NCBI GenBank assembly: GCA_963753815.1
Contig: CAVWDU010000004.1
Location: 868,001-932,000, forward strand
Direction of reading: 5' to 3'
DNA: 64,000 nucleotides
From: CAVWDU01 sp963753815
GTDB lineage: Bacteria > Pseudomonadota > Gammaproteobacteria > Pseudomonadales > Halieaceae
A program made the translations under genes and the position numbers. The notes beneath the pieces were generated by a model, which saw only the letters and a list, made by a program, of their open reading frames with translations, did not search any database and was not told the DNA's origin. Of this stretch, positions 1-9,333 are shown piece after piece. The stretch's first letter is position 1; each line of letters opens with the position of its first letter.

Positions 1-123
1 CACTTCAACGATACGCCGGTAAATCTCCAGCGTCTTCGCCGCGTGCGGCGACTTCAGCTGTGCTGATGCAATAGCGGGAAGAAGGGCGATGAATGCGACC
101 ACGGCACCGATGATACGCAGCAT
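1..123 (-). CDS. Secreted peptidase N-terminus, probably M20 family (partial)
   Basis: Only the first 41 codons lie in the window; the rest is beyond base 1. The reading starts at ATG 123 after an AGAGG ribosome site (AGAGGTATTC-ATG). It opens with a clear signal peptide, MLRIIGAVVAFIALLPAIASA, and continues with QLKSPHAAKTLEIYRRIVEV. The phrase LEIYRRIVE just after a signal peptide resembles exported M20/M25/M40 zinc peptidases, but no catalytic residue is in view, so the family call is an inference. It is divergent from the EamA gene. Confidence 0.4.
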   Translation of the reverse strand, partial: MLRIIGAVVAFIALLPAIASAQLKSPHAAKTLEIYRRIVEV

Positions 124-219
124 GAATACCTCTGATTTCAAAAAACTACGGGCCTGTATTCTCACCGCATCGAACAAAAACTGCCACAACTTCCGACCGC
201 CGGATTTGCGGAGGCCGGG

Positions 220-247
220 CTGACAGCGGGGATGATCCCTCTATAAT
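220..247 (+). promoter_or_regulatory. Sigma-70 promoter for the EamA permease gene
   Basis: A CTGACA -35 box (220-225), a 16-bp spacer and a perfect TATAAT -10 box (242-247) lie 30 bp upstream of the ATG at 278. This is five of six and six of six matches to consensus. Confidence 0.6.
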
Positions 248-277
248 CAGCCCTCCTCCCGGTAACAGTGAGCGGTT

Positions 278-1165
278 ATGCCTACTGAATCGTCAGCCGT
301 TCGGCGCGCCATCATCTATTCCCTGCTGATGGTGCTGTGCGCCAGCACGGCAGCTGTCGCGACCAAGTACGCCGCCGCAGGAACGTCGGTCGAGGCCATC
401 GTCACTGTGCAGTTCCTCGTCTGCCTGCTGCTCGGGCTGCCCGTTGTCTGGCGGCACGGCCGCGGCAATCTCCGCACCGGGCGGCCTTTGTTACACTTTT
501 TCAGGGGCGCTGCGGGCGTGTTGGGGTTCTACCTGTTCTACGCGGCACTCGACAATATCCCCATGGTCGACGCGCTGCTCCTGCGCCAGAGCGCGCCGCT
601 GTGCGTTCCCGTGGTCGCCTGGCTATGGAGCAGGGAGCGGGTCTCGCCAGTGCAGTGGCTGCCCATCCTTACTGGCTTTGTTGGAGTCATTCTGATCTTG
701 CGTCCCCAGGCGGGAGGCATCAGCTGGTGGCACGCTGCCGGATTCGGCTCAGCGGTGGCCCTCGCCGCTTCCATGGTCGCCACCCATTCACTGGCCCGGA
801 CAGAACCGCCGTTTCGCATTCTTTTCTATTATTTCGTGTTGTCACTGGCCTGTGTCGCACCGTTCAGCGTCGGCGATCTGGCGGCCGTCGGCTGGCGGGA
901 ATGGCTGGCGATGGGGTATGTCGGCGTGTCGATGTATATCGCCCTGGAACTGTACACACGTGCCTACGGGCTGGCACCGGCGGCCAGGATCGCGCCGATC
1001 ACCTACTTCGGGGTCGTTCTCGGCGGTTTCTGGGGGTGGCTGTTCTGGGACCAGGTGCCCGATGCGGTATCGCTGTTCGGCAGTGCGCTGGTGATAGCCG
1101 GCGGCCTGCTCACCCTCTACCTGGCAGGCGGGACGACGGTCGAGCGCGAGGCCCTCTCTCCCTAG
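278..1165 (+). CDS. EamA/DMT-family permease
   Basis: An inner-membrane protein of 295 residues made almost entirely of hydrophobic stretches, about ten membrane segments, the usual size for a drug/metabolite transporter with two EamA repeats. The first repeat covers roughly residues 10-140 and the second 150-285. The segment FFRGAAGVLGFYLFYAALDNIPMVDALLL is the typical end of the first repeat, where small residues precede a charged one. Substrates of this superfamily range from amino acids to riboflavin and cannot be read from sequence. A good promoter stands directly upstream. The gene is convergent with the binding-protein gene, with only 9 bp between stops. Confidence 0.85.
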   Translation: MPTESSAVRRAIIYSLLMVLCASTAAVATKYAAAGTSVEAIVTVQFLVCLLLGLPVVWRHGRGNLRTGRPLLHFFRGAAGVLGFYLFYAALDNIPMVDALLLRQSAPLCVPVVAWLWSRERVSPVQWLPILTGFVGVILILRPQAGGISWWHAAGFGSAVALAASMVATHSLARTEPPFRILFYYFVLSLACVAPFSVGDLAAVGWREWLAMGYVGVSMYIALELYTRAYGLAPAARIAPITYFGVVLGGFWGWLFWDQVPDAVSLFGSALVIAGGLLTLYLAGGTTVEREALSP

Positions 1166-1174
1166 CAGTCAGCG

Positions 1175-1933
1175 TCAGCGGACGTTCCCGTAGCGATCAT
1201 CCCATTTCTTCAGAATGGCCTGGTAGGAGCCGTCCTTGCGGCTCTCGGCGAGGGCCTTGTTAAAGGCGGCAATGATTTCCCGATGCCCCGCCACTTGCCT
1301 GCTGGCGGCCAGGTGACGGTCGCGTCCCTGCAGGCGGATAGGCAAGACCTCGAATTTATTGACGTGTTGACCGAGGAACTCGTGCAACTGCTGGTTCATT
1401 GTGCGCTGGTCGCCGATCACGAAGTCGACCTTGCCATTGACCAGGTTCAGGAGGTTTTCGATCAACTGGTTGGCACCGACCAGTTGCAGTCCCGGTACCT
1501 CGCTGAAATCGATTCCGTAGGCGTAATCCAGTTGCACGCCGAGGCGTTTGCCAGCGAGGTCGGAGAGTGCCGTATAGGGTCGGCGATCGCTGCGGGCCTT
1601 GACGATGATCAGGTCGCCGCCGATGTAGGGCTCACTGAACAGCAGGTCGGCGTTGCGCTCTTCGTTATACCAGGCTGCGAGCAGGGCATCGTAGACACCG
1701 ACGCGGACCCCTTCGATCGCCCGGGACCAGTTATCGAAACCAATCTCCAGCGCGTAGGGCGTGCGGGCGAAGAGATGACGGGCCATTTCGACCGCGAGTC
1801 CCTGCTCCGGCAGCGTACGATCCACATACGGTGGCGAGGTGCTCGCCATCACCCGCACCGTCCTTGCCTCCTGCGCCCCTGCCGCAGGGCCGAGTAAAAC
1901 CAGCAGAGCCAGCCAGATGAATCTGTTCTTCAT
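1175..1933 (-). CDS. Periplasmic solute-binding protein (SBP_bac_3 type)
   Basis: A 252-residue exported protein of the family-3 solute-binding fold. The chosen start is ATG 1933, preceded by GGGGA and giving a clean signal peptide MKNRFIWLALLVLLGPAAGAQ; longer readings upstream lack one. The mature protein begins VRVMASTSPPYVD and contains GLAVEMARHLF and LSDLAGKRLGVQLDYAYG, the two-lobe pattern of polar amino-acid receptors. No permease or ATPase gene is adjacent, so it may serve a transporter elsewhere or act as a sensory receptor. It is divergent from prc. Confidence 0.82.
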   Translation of the reverse strand: MKNRFIWLALLVLLGPAAGAQEARTVRVMASTSPPYVDRTLPEQGLAVEMARHLFARTPYALEIGFDNWSRAIEGVRVGVYDALLAAWYNEERNADLLFSEPYIGGDLIIVKARSDRRPYTALSDLAGKRLGVQLDYAYGIDFSEVPGLQLVGANQLIENLLNLVNGKVDFVIGDQRTMNQQLHEFLGQHVNKFEVLPIRLQGRDRHLAASRQVAGHREIIAAFNKALAESRKDGSYQAILKKWDDRYGNVR

Positions 1934-2410
1934 TGTATTCCCCGGTTTGCGCGAGCACCCGCTGTGCCGCCGCGTCCGCATTCTGCCAGTCAGCTACCTC
2001 ACTGCGCAACCGGGCTGCGGGCCGCGAGGGCCAGTCACCTACGTCGAACACCGTCCGCCGCGCGGATCAGTGGGCCCGGCCGCGGAGGATGGTTGGGATG
2101 CGGAAACACAATACGTCATATATCACTTCATATTTGCCTTCTATAATGCTGTTATTAATTAATTTATTTTATCCAGACCTGGTTTTTCGCGAGCCGCACC
2201 CATGGGCTGTGAAGAGCGCTTGCCCGTGCTGGAGCTACACACGGAATAACGCCGTTGTCGCATTCGCCCCCCCTGGGTCAGTCCCGTGGTGATCCGGTGG
2301 AACGTTTTTCGACTATCTTGCTCTATAATGTGGCGTCCGTTCGGGGCGCTGGTTGACCCGCCCCGGGGGCGGGTTAAACTGAACCCTGCTGACTCAGAGG
2401 TACCGAGACC
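1934..2410. other. Divergent intergenic region with AT-rich patch
   Basis: No convincing gene in 477 bp. The stretch 2110-2175 is strikingly AT-rich for this genome and contains a TATAAT at 2142-2147 and the palindrome ATTAATTAAT near 2154. A second TATAAT at 2324-2329 could be the -10 box for prc, though no good -35 box stands 16-18 bp upstream. A GC-rich hairpin follows at 2356-2374. Confidence 0.5.
2356..2374 (+). promoter_or_regulatory. GC-rich hairpin in the prc leader
   Basis: ACCCGCCCC at 2356-2364 and its perfect complement at 2366-2374 are separated by one base, so an RNA stem would need to open a base pair or two for a loop. It sits 36 bases before the TTG start of prc and lacks a U-run, so it is more likely a leader structure than a terminator. 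Confidence 0.4.
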
Positions 2411-4567
2411 TTGAACAACCCATACGCGGCCCTGGCGGGGGCGCACCGCCGACCCCACGCCGAAACACTTCCCTCGAATCCTGTATACGTCGTCATCGCG
2501 TTCATCGCGGCGCTGCTGCTCAGTACGAGCACACAGGCATCCATTGAGTACACCGACAAGCAGCGTGAGACGATCGTCGAGATGATCGAGCAGCTGGAGA
2601 ACCGTCACTACGCCAAGCTGGAGTATGACGACGGACTCTCCTCCGAGCACCTGGACAACTATGTAGACAGTCTCGACGGCGGCAAGATGTTTTTCACGGC
2701 GGCTGACGTCAGCGAGTTCAACCGTTTCCGGACGGTGATGGACGACCAGCTGGTAAGAGGCAATCTCGACGCCGGCTTCGTCATTTTCAACCGATTCCAG
2801 GACCGTTTGACCAGCCGCCTCGAAAACGTCATCGAGACGCTGCCTGAGGCTGTGGCGGCCATGGACTTCAGCGTGGACGAGAGCTACGAGCTGGATGTCG
2901 AGGATCGCGATTGGGCCCAGAACACAGCGGAGCTGGACGACCGCTGGCGTCGACAGCTGAAAAACCAGGTGCTCAGCCTGAAACTGGCGAAAAAGGCCGA
3001 GGACGAGATCGTACCTACCCTGAGTAAACGTTACAGCAATCAGCTAAAGCGTGTCCGGCAGTACAACAACCAGGACGTATTCCAGATTTACGCCAACGCG
3101 CTGACCGAGCTCTACGACCCGCACACCAACTACCTGTCACCGCGGCGCTCGGAAAACTTCAACATCAACATGAGCCTCTCGCTCGAGGGTATCGGTGCCG
3201 TCCTGCAGCTGGAAGACGAGTACACCAAGGTCGCGCGACTGGTGGCCAAGGGTCCCGCGGACAAGGGTGGCGAGCTGAAGCCGGCGGACCGTATTGTCGC
3301 GGTTGGCCAGGGTGATTCCGGGGCGCTGGAAGACGTGGTCGGCTGGCGCCTGGACGAGGTGGTGGAATTGATCAGGGGGCCGAAGGACTCCGTGGTGCGG
3401 CTGCAGGTGATACCGGCAAAAGCCAAGGCTACCGATGAACGCAAGCTCATCAGGATCGTCCGCAACAAGGTCAAGCTGGAGGAGCAGTCCGCCCAGAAGA
3501 AGGTACTGGAGATTCCCAACGGTGAAACGAGTGTCAAACTGGGCGTGATCGATATCCCGGCGTTTTACATCGACTTCGACGCCATGCGGCGCAATGAAGA
3601 GGATTACAAGAGCACCACCCGGGACGTCAAGCGGCTGCTGGACGAACTTCAGGAAGAAGGCGTGGACGGGATCGTCATCGACCTGCGCAACAACGGTGGT
3701 GGTTCGCTGCAGGAGGCCAATGAGCTGACCGGGCTGTTCATCGAGTACGGGCCCACGGTGCAGATCAGGCATTCCTCACGGCGCGTCTGGCGGGACGGCA
3801 AGCGCATGCGCAGCCCCTATTACGAAGGCCCGTTGGCCGTGCTGATCAACCGTCTCAGCGCATCGGCCTCGGAAATCTTCGCCGGGGCAATACAGGATTA
3901 TCAGCGCGGAATCATCGTCGGCGACCGATCCTTCGGCAAAGGCACCGTGCAGACGCTGATCCCACTTACGGAGGGCCAGTTGAAGCTCACCGAGTCCAAG
4001 TTTTACCGGATATCGGGCGATTCCACCCAACACCGGGGTGTCGTGCCCGACGTGACATTCCCGTCGCTGTACGACCCCGATGAAATCGGCGAAAGCTCAC
4101 TGGAACACGCGCTGAGCTGGGATCAGATCAACGAGGTCCGCCATCGCCGTTACAGCGACATCGAGGCGCTCGTGCCCCAGATCACGAGCCTGTTCCAGGC
4201 GCGCAGCGGGAACGACCCGGAGTTCCTCTACCTCGAGGACCAGGTCGCGCTGGCGCGAGAGACGCGAGAAATGACATCGCTGCCCCTGAACGAAAAAGAG
4301 CGGCTGGCCCTGCGCGAGAGCCGGGAGGCAAAGGCCCTGGCGATTGAAAACAAGCGTCGCAAGGCGCTCGGCGAAGAGCTTCTCACTGCGCTGGACGAGG
4401 AAGATACCGAGGATGACAGCGCTGAAGATGCCGCCGAGGACGACGACCCGGAAGCAGACGAGGAGGACAAGGACGTACTGCTGACCGAGGCGGGTAATAT
4501 CCTGGTAGATGCACTGACACTGCGCCAGCAGGCGTTTGCGCTACGTCAGGGGAAATCCAAGGACTGA
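2411..4567 (+). CDS. prc: Carboxy-terminal processing (tail-specific) protease Prc
   Basis: A periplasmic serine protease of 718 residues that degrades proteins with nonpolar C-termini and, in relatives, processes or controls cell-wall hydrolases. The start is TTG 2411 with AGAGG 10 bases upstream; no ATG lies before the hydrophobic signal (residues 25-43, ending TQA). After an N-terminal helical domain comes a PDZ domain at about 245-335. The S41 catalytic pair is Ser485, in SASASE, and Lys510, in FGKGTVQ, with the same 25-residue spacing as the E. coli enzyme. An unusual run of Asp and Glu fills about residues 661-688 near the C-terminus. It converges on cysG, with 16 bp between stops. Confidence 0.95.
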   Translation: MNNPYAALAGAHRRPHAETLPSNPVYVVIAFIAALLLSTSTQASIEYTDKQRETIVEMIEQLENRHYAKLEYDDGLSSEHLDNYVDSLDGGKMFFTAADVSEFNRFRTVMDDQLVRGNLDAGFVIFNRFQDRLTSRLENVIETLPEAVAAMDFSVDESYELDVEDRDWAQNTAELDDRWRRQLKNQVLSLKLAKKAEDEIVPTLSKRYSNQLKRVRQYNNQDVFQIYANALTELYDPHTNYLSPRRSENFNINMSLSLEGIGAVLQLEDEYTKVARLVAKGPADKGGELKPADRIVAVGQGDSGALEDVVGWRLDEVVELIRGPKDSVVRLQVIPAKAKATDERKLIRIVRNKVKLEEQSAQKKVLEIPNGETSVKLGVIDIPAFYIDFDAMRRNEEDYKSTTRDVKRLLDELQEEGVDGIVIDLRNNGGGSLQEANELTGLFIEYGPTVQIRHSSRRVWRDGKRMRSPYYEGPLAVLINRLSASASEIFAGAIQDYQRGIIVGDRSFGKGTVQTLIPLTEGQLKLTESKFYRISGDSTQHRGVVPDVTFPSLYDPDEIGESSLEHALSWDQINEVRHRRYSDIEALVPQITSLFQARSGNDPEFLYLEDQVALARETREMTSLPLNEKERLALRESREAKALAIENKRRKALGEELLTALDEEDTEDDSAEDAAEDDDPEADEEDKDVLLTEAGNILVDALTLRQQAFALRQGKSKD

Positions 4568-4583
4568 CAGCGGGGGTGGCCTG

Positions 4584-5967
4584 CTAGCTGCCGCCAAACC
4601 AACGCAGTTCAGTATGCAGCCGGACGACCTCACCGACGATGATAATGGTCGGCGCGCGAGGTTGTTCACGCTCAACGTGTTCGACGATCGTATCCAGGGT
4701 ACCTGTAAGCACCCTTTGACGGGCGGTAGTCCCCTGTTCCACAACGGCCACCGGGGTTTTCGGGTCGCGACCGTGATCCACCAGGGCCGAACAGATCGCG
4801 GGCAGTCCGACCAGCCCCATGTAGAACACGAGTGTTTCATGGCCTGACTGCAACTGGCCCCAATCGTACTCCAGCACACCGTTCACCGTATGTCCCGCCA
4901 GGAATCGCACCGACTGGGCGTAATCGCGATGGGTGAGAGGAATACCGGAGTAACACGCGACACCATTCGCAGCACTGACACCGGGCACCACCTGGAAGGG
5001 GATCCGGTTGCGGGCAAGCAATTCGATTTCTTCGCCGCCACGGCCAAAAATGAACGGGTCGCCTCCCTTCAAGCGCACCACCCGTTTGCCCTGACGTGCG
5101 AGATCAACCAGTAGCTGGTTGATCTCTACCTGCGGCATGCTGTGGTCGGCACGTCGCTTGCCGACATAGATACGCTCCGCGTCACGACGCGCCATATCGA
5201 TGATTGGCGCGGACACCAGATCGATCGTAGAGCACCACATCCGCGCTTTGCAGCAGGCGCATGGCCTTGAACGTCATGAGGTCCGGATCGCCCGGACCGG
5301 CCCCCACGAGGTAGACTTCACCCCGGTGCAAACCGCCACTGTCGTTGAGTTGCTGCTCCAGCAAGGCCTCGGCCCGGACCTCGTTACCCGCGAGCACCTG
5401 CTCGCCGACAGCGCCATCGATGACCTGCTCCCAGAACAGGCGCCGTGGCGATTCCTCGCCGATAGCCTCCTTGACCCGCTGCCGCATGCGGCCGGCAAAT
5501 TCGGCGAGGCGTCCATAGGCCGCTGGTGTGGACGCTTCCAGTTGGCGCCGCAGTTTACGGGCCAGCACGGGACTGCGGCCACTGCTGCTGATGGCGATAG
5601 TCAGCGGCGAGCGGTCGACGATCGACGGGAAGATAAAACTGCACAGTGCCGGTGCATCGACCACGTTTACCGGCAGGCTGCGAGTACGGGCGTCCCGGTA
5701 GACCTGCTGGTTCACCTGCGGATCGCTGGTGGCGGCGACCACCAGGCGCTGTCCGTCGAGGTCGCTGGCCCGATACCGCGCCTGCCGCCACTGACCCCGC
5801 TGCGCTGCGAGCTCCGAAGCCAGGGCCTCAGTGCACTCGGGCGCCACCACCGTGATTCGAGCGCCTGCCAGGAGCAGCAGCCGGGCCTTGCGGGCGGCGA
5901 TTTCGCCACCGCCGACAAGCAGCACCGGCTCGTCGGTAAGACGCAGGTTGACCGGCAGGTACTCCAC
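4584..5967 (-). pseudogene. cysG: Siroheme synthase CysG, one-base frameshift
   Basis: A trifunctional enzyme making siroheme from uroporphyrinogen III for sulfite and nitrite reductases. The N-terminal dehydrogenase/ferrochelatase half has GGGEIAARKA (NAD site), VNVVD and SSSGRSPVLAR. The C-terminal methyltransferase half has VGAGPGDPDLMT and LKGGDPFIFGRGGEE. The reading breaks after ALQSADVVLYDR-like residues: codons TAC-GAT-CGA are followed by one surplus T (about 5220), then CTG-GTG-TCC resumes the family sequence LVSAPIIDMARRDAERIYVGKR. Without that base the protein is 460 residues, full family length. The start is GTG 5967, one base after the serS stop. Everything else is intact, so a sequencing error or recent mutation is likely. 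Confidence 0.88.
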
Positions 5968-5968
5968 T

Positions 5969-7267
5969 TCAGGCCAGCAATTCCTGCATTCCGCCCATGT
6001 AGGGCTGCAATACCGCCGGTATGGCCACGCTGCCGTCCTCGCGCTGGAAATTTTCCAGCACGGCGACGAGCGTCCTGCCCACAGCCAGCGCGGAGCCGTT
6101 GAGAGAGTGCAATAGTTCGGGCTTACCGGTTGCCGGGTTGCGCCAACGCGCCTGCATGCGCCGCGCCTGGTAATCTCCAAAATTGCTGCAGCTGGAGATT
6201 TCCCGGTAAGCCTGCTGGGCCGGTAGCCAGACCTCGAGATCATAGGTCCTGCGGGCGGAAAACCCGATGTCACCACCACAGAGAATGACCTTCCTGTACG
6301 GTAACTCGAGCAGCTCCAGTACCTTTTCCGCGTGTCGGGTCAGCGCCTCCAGGGCGTCGTCCGATTGCTCCGGGCGCACCAGCTGTACCAGTTCCACTTT
6401 TTCAAACTGGTGCTGCCTGATCATGCCCCGGGTGTCGCGGCCGTAGCTACCGGCTTCGCTGCGGAAGCACGGTGAATGGCAGACGAAGCGGATACCGGAA
6501 TCACCCAGTTCCTCATCCTCAAAAATCCGGTCGCGCGCAACATTGGTCACGGGCACTTCCGCAGTGGGGATCAGGTAGTACGGCGACTCGGTGTCGAGCC
6601 GGAAAAGATCTTCCTCGAACTTCGGCAACTGGCCGGTACCCTGCAGGGAGTCCCGGTTGACGATGTAGGGAACGTATATCTCCCGGTAGCCGTGCTCGGA
6701 GCCGTGCAGGTCGAGCATGAACTGGGTGAGGGCGCGGTGCAAACGGGCCAGCGGACCGTACATAACCGTAAACCGCGTGCCGGTGATCTTGGCGGCGGTT
6801 TCGCCATCCAGCTGCCCAAGCCGTTCACCCACTTCAACGTGATCCCTGGGGGTGAAGTCGAATGCTGGCGGTTCTCCCCAGCGGCTCAGCTCAAGGTTGT
6901 CGGCATCCGACTGCCCTTCAGGTACGACCTCGTCCGGCACGTTGGGGATGCCAAGCAGCAGTGTCTCGAGCGTTTCCTGGGCTGCTTTCGCGGCGGCCGT
7001 CGCCTCCTCGATGCGACCGGAGATGTGTTCCAGCGTTTCGTTCACCCGGGCCTTCGCTTCTTCGACCGGCACGCCCTCCCCGATCAATGCCCCCACCTGT
7101 TTGGCGGCTTTTTTGCGCTCCGCAAGCAGGCTCTGGCTCTCCATATCGGCCGTTTTGCGCCGTTGGTCGAGCGCCTTGAATTCCTCTACGTCTAACGCAA
7201 AACCGCGCTTCTTCAGCGCCTGCGCGATGGCTTCGGGGTCTTTCCTCACCCCCTTGATGTCAAGCAT
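5969..7267 (-). CDS. serS: Seryl-tRNA synthetase
   Basis: A class II cytoplasmic aminoacyl-tRNA synthetase of 432 residues that charges tRNA-Ser and tRNA-Sec. It starts MLDIKGVRKDPEAIAQALKKRG and has the long antiparallel coiled-coil arm expected at about residues 30-100, rich in Glu, Lys and Ala. The catalytic core shows motif 2 as FRSEAGSYGRDTRGMIRQHQF and motif 3 as LNGSALAVGRTLVAVLEN. Its stop is one base before the GTG of cysG, so the two are almost certainly co-translated. crcB, rarA, lolA and ftsK lie upstream on the same strand. Confidence 0.97.
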   Translation of the reverse strand: MLDIKGVRKDPEAIAQALKKRGFALDVEEFKALDQRRKTADMESQSLLAERKKAAKQVGALIGEGVPVEEAKARVNETLEHISGRIEEATAAAKAAQETLETLLLGIPNVPDEVVPEGQSDADNLELSRWGEPPAFDFTPRDHVEVGERLGQLDGETAAKITGTRFTVMYGPLARLHRALTQFMLDLHGSEHGYREIYVPYIVNRDSLQGTGQLPKFEEDLFRLDTESPYYLIPTAEVPVTNVARDRIFEDEELGDSGIRFVCHSPCFRSEAGSYGRDTRGMIRQHQFEKVELVQLVRPEQSDDALEALTRHAEKVLELLELPYRKVILCGGDIGFSARRTYDLEVWLPAQQAYREISSCSNFGDYQARRMQARWRNPATGKPELLHSLNGSALAVGRTLVAVLENFQREDGSVAIPAVLQPYMGGMQELLA

Positions 7268-7496
7268 GAAAATATCCTGCTGGTCGTGTTCATATCAGTT
7301 CCGCCTGCGTCCTGCGTTCGAAACACGACGAAACGCGGCGGCGGCAGGGATTCTATCAGAGGAGCCGGCCTGCACCGGTTTTTTTCTTACGCCGTCTGGC
7401 TGCCTGTGCCGGCCCACAATTCCTCAAACCGCCGGATAGGACAGCTGGCCCGGTGGCTATCCGCTCCCGTTCCCCCTACGGAGTGACCACTGCGCT

Positions 7497-7871
7497 TCAA
7501 ACCAGCCAGCGTGCCAGGTAGATCCCGGCGCCGGCCATGGTCACGCAGGCCAGGGTGCTCACGAGAACGTAGGCCCCGGCATGGCTGTAGAGCCCCTGTT
7601 CGATCAGGTTTATGGTTTCCAGCGAGAACGTGGAGAACGTGGTGAAGGCACCGAGAAAACCCACCATCAGCACGCTGCGCCAGTCGGGGTGGATCAACTG
7701 CCGCTCCAGCATCACGAAGACAATGCCGATGGCGAAAGACCCGATCACGTTGACCAGCAGCGTCCCGAGGGGAATAGCGCCTTCCCAGAGAGCGTGCACC
7801 GTCGACCCCAGGAGGTAACGGAAGATCGCACCGAGCGCACCGCCCAGGCCGACCAGGAGAAGATAATTCAT
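7497..7871 (-). CDS. crcB: Fluoride ion channel CrcB/FluC
   Basis: A small inner-membrane protein of 124 residues with four hydrophobic segments, the size of the dual-topology Fluc dimer that exports fluoride. Family signatures visible are GGALGAIFRYLL near the N-terminus, GTLLVNVIGSFAIG in segment 2, and GFLGAFTTFSTFSLET in segment 3, which carries the conserved phenylalanines and threonines lining the pore. It sits between rarA and serS. The 64-base gap upstream shows no obvious fluoride-riboswitch consensus, so expression may depend on the rarA transcript. Confidence 0.93.
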   Translation of the reverse strand: MNYLLLVGLGGALGAIFRYLLGSTVHALWEGAIPLGTLLVNVIGSFAIGIVFVMLERQLIHPDWRSVLMVGFLGAFTTFSTFSLETINLIEQGLYSHAGAYVLVSTLACVTMAGAGIYLARWLV

Positions 7872-7935
7872 GCGAATGTGCGTTCCGGGATTCGCCCGGG
7901 AGTATAGCTCATGGCATTCGCACCAGTGACGTCGC

Positions 7936-9333
7936 TCAGCGGTGGTAGCGTTTCACAGACGCGTCCTGGTCGAGTTCACGCAGCTGCCGCAAGCGCTCGC
8001 CGACTTGACGCTCAAAGCCGCGGTCGGCGGGGTCGTAGTAATGACGATCGCGCAGTGCACTGGGGAAATAGTTCTCGCCGGCGGCGTACCCGCCCGGTTC
8101 ATCGTGAGCGTAGCGATACTCGCCACCATGCCCCAGCTGTTTCATCAGCCCGGTCGGCGCATTACGCAGGTGCAGCGGCACCTCATCACTGCCACCCTCG
8201 GCGACGTCAGCGCCGGCCGCTTTGAAGGCCCGGTAGACCGCGTTGCTCTTGGGTGCACAGGCCAGGTAAACGATAGCCTGGGCAAGCGCCAGTTCCCCCT
8301 CGGGACTACCCAGGCGCTCGAGCACCTGCCAGGCGTCGAGGCAGAGACCCAGGGCCCGCGGATCGGCGTTACCGATATCCTCGCTCGCCATGCGGATTAC
8401 CCGCCGGGCGAGGTAGAGTGGATCACAGCCCCCGTCGAGCATGCGGCAGTACCAGTAAAGCGCCGCGTCGGGCGAGCTGCCTCGCACCGCCTTGTGCAGC
8501 GCGCTGATCTGGTCGTAGAACAGGTCACCGCCCTTGTCGAAGCGGCGCCGCGAAGCCGGGATGACCTCCGCCAGCGTCGCCCTGGTGATGGTGCCGCCAT
8601 CGGCCAGATCGACCGCCAGCTCCAGCAGATTCAGGGCCTTGCGAGCGTCGCCATCCGCCTGCCCGGCGAGCAGTTCGAGGCAGTCCTCTTCCACGCCCGG
8701 GGGGGTGTCGAGTGCAGCTAGCCCTCGGTCCAGTATCGACAGCAATTCGTCGGTTTCCAGCGCACGCAGCGTATAGACCCGCGCGCGGGACAGCAGCGCA
8801 TTATTCAGCTCGAAGGAAGGGTTCTCGGTGGTGGCGCCGACGAAGATCAGCGTGCCGTCCTCCACGTGGGGCAGGAAGGCGTCCTGCTGGGCCTTGTTGA
8901 AACGGTGCACCTCATCCACGAACAGCACCGTGTCCCGGCCGCCAGCCCGGCAGGCTCGCGCCTGCTCCACCGCAGCACGGATATCCCTGACCCCCGAAAG
9001 CACCGCGGAAATCTGCACGAACGTGGCATCTGCAGCCTCCGCCGCGATGCGGGCCAGTGTCGTCTTGCCGGTACCCGGAGGCCCCCAGAGCACCATCGAG
9101 TGCAGTTGGCCCGCTTCGATGGCCCGTCGCAGCGGTTTACCGCTTGCCAGCAGGTGGGACTGGCCGGCAAATTCGTCGAGCGTCTGCGGGCGCAGCCATG
9201 CCGCCAGGGGCTGATAGCCCGACGTTTCATCGGGCTTAAGCCCTGAGCGCCTCTGCGGTGTTTCGGCGGCTTCTGAATCGAAGAGCTGTGCCTGGCCGCC
9301 CGCAGCGTCGCGGGTGGTATCGTCACTGGTCAT
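7936..9333 (-). CDS. rarA: Replication-associated recombination protein A (AAA+ ATPase)
   Basis: A cytoplasmic AAA+ ATPase of 465 residues (RarA/MgsA, relative of eukaryotic WRNIP1) that acts at stalled replication forks. After a variable 40-residue leader come Walker A GPPGTGKTTLARI, Walker B VLFVDEVHRFNK, sensor 1 GATTENPSFELNNALLSRARVY, and the C-terminal tetramerisation domain with DGGCDPLYLARRVIRMASEDIGNADP. It overlaps the end of lolA by 11 bp. The ftsK-lolA-rarA-serS order matches E. coli, with crcB inserted before serS. Confidence 0.96.
   Translation of the reverse strand: MTSDDTTRDAAGGQAQLFDSEAAETPQRRSGLKPDETSGYQPLAAWLRPQTLDEFAGQSHLLASGKPLRRAIEAGQLHSMVLWGPPGTGKTTLARIAAEAADATFVQISAVLSGVRDIRAAVEQARACRAGGRDTVLFVDEVHRFNKAQQDAFLPHVEDGTLIFVGATTENPSFELNNALLSRARVYTLRALETDELLSILDRGLAALDTPPGVEEDCLELLAGQADGDARKALNLLELAVDLADGGTITRATLAEVIPASRRRFDKGGDLFYDQISALHKAVRGSSPDAALYWYCRMLDGGCDPLYLARRVIRMASEDIGNADPRALGLCLDAWQVLERLGSPEGELALAQAIVYLACAPKSNAVYRAFKAAGADVAEGGSDEVPLHLRNAPTGLMKQLGHGGEYRYAHDEPGGYAAGENYFPSALRDRHYYDPADRGFERQVGERLRQLRELDQDASVKRYHR

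Noticed and set aside
7365..7387. CCGG-CCTGCA-CCGG followed by seven T as a terminator
   Set aside because: The T-run serves plus-strand transcription, but both flanking genes are on the minus strand and no plus-strand gene ends there; the stem is also short.
7872..7935. Fluoride riboswitch before crcB
   Set aside because: The 64-base gap does not show the conserved GGNGAUGG or CUGAUGA type segments and is too short for a full motif plus ribosome site.
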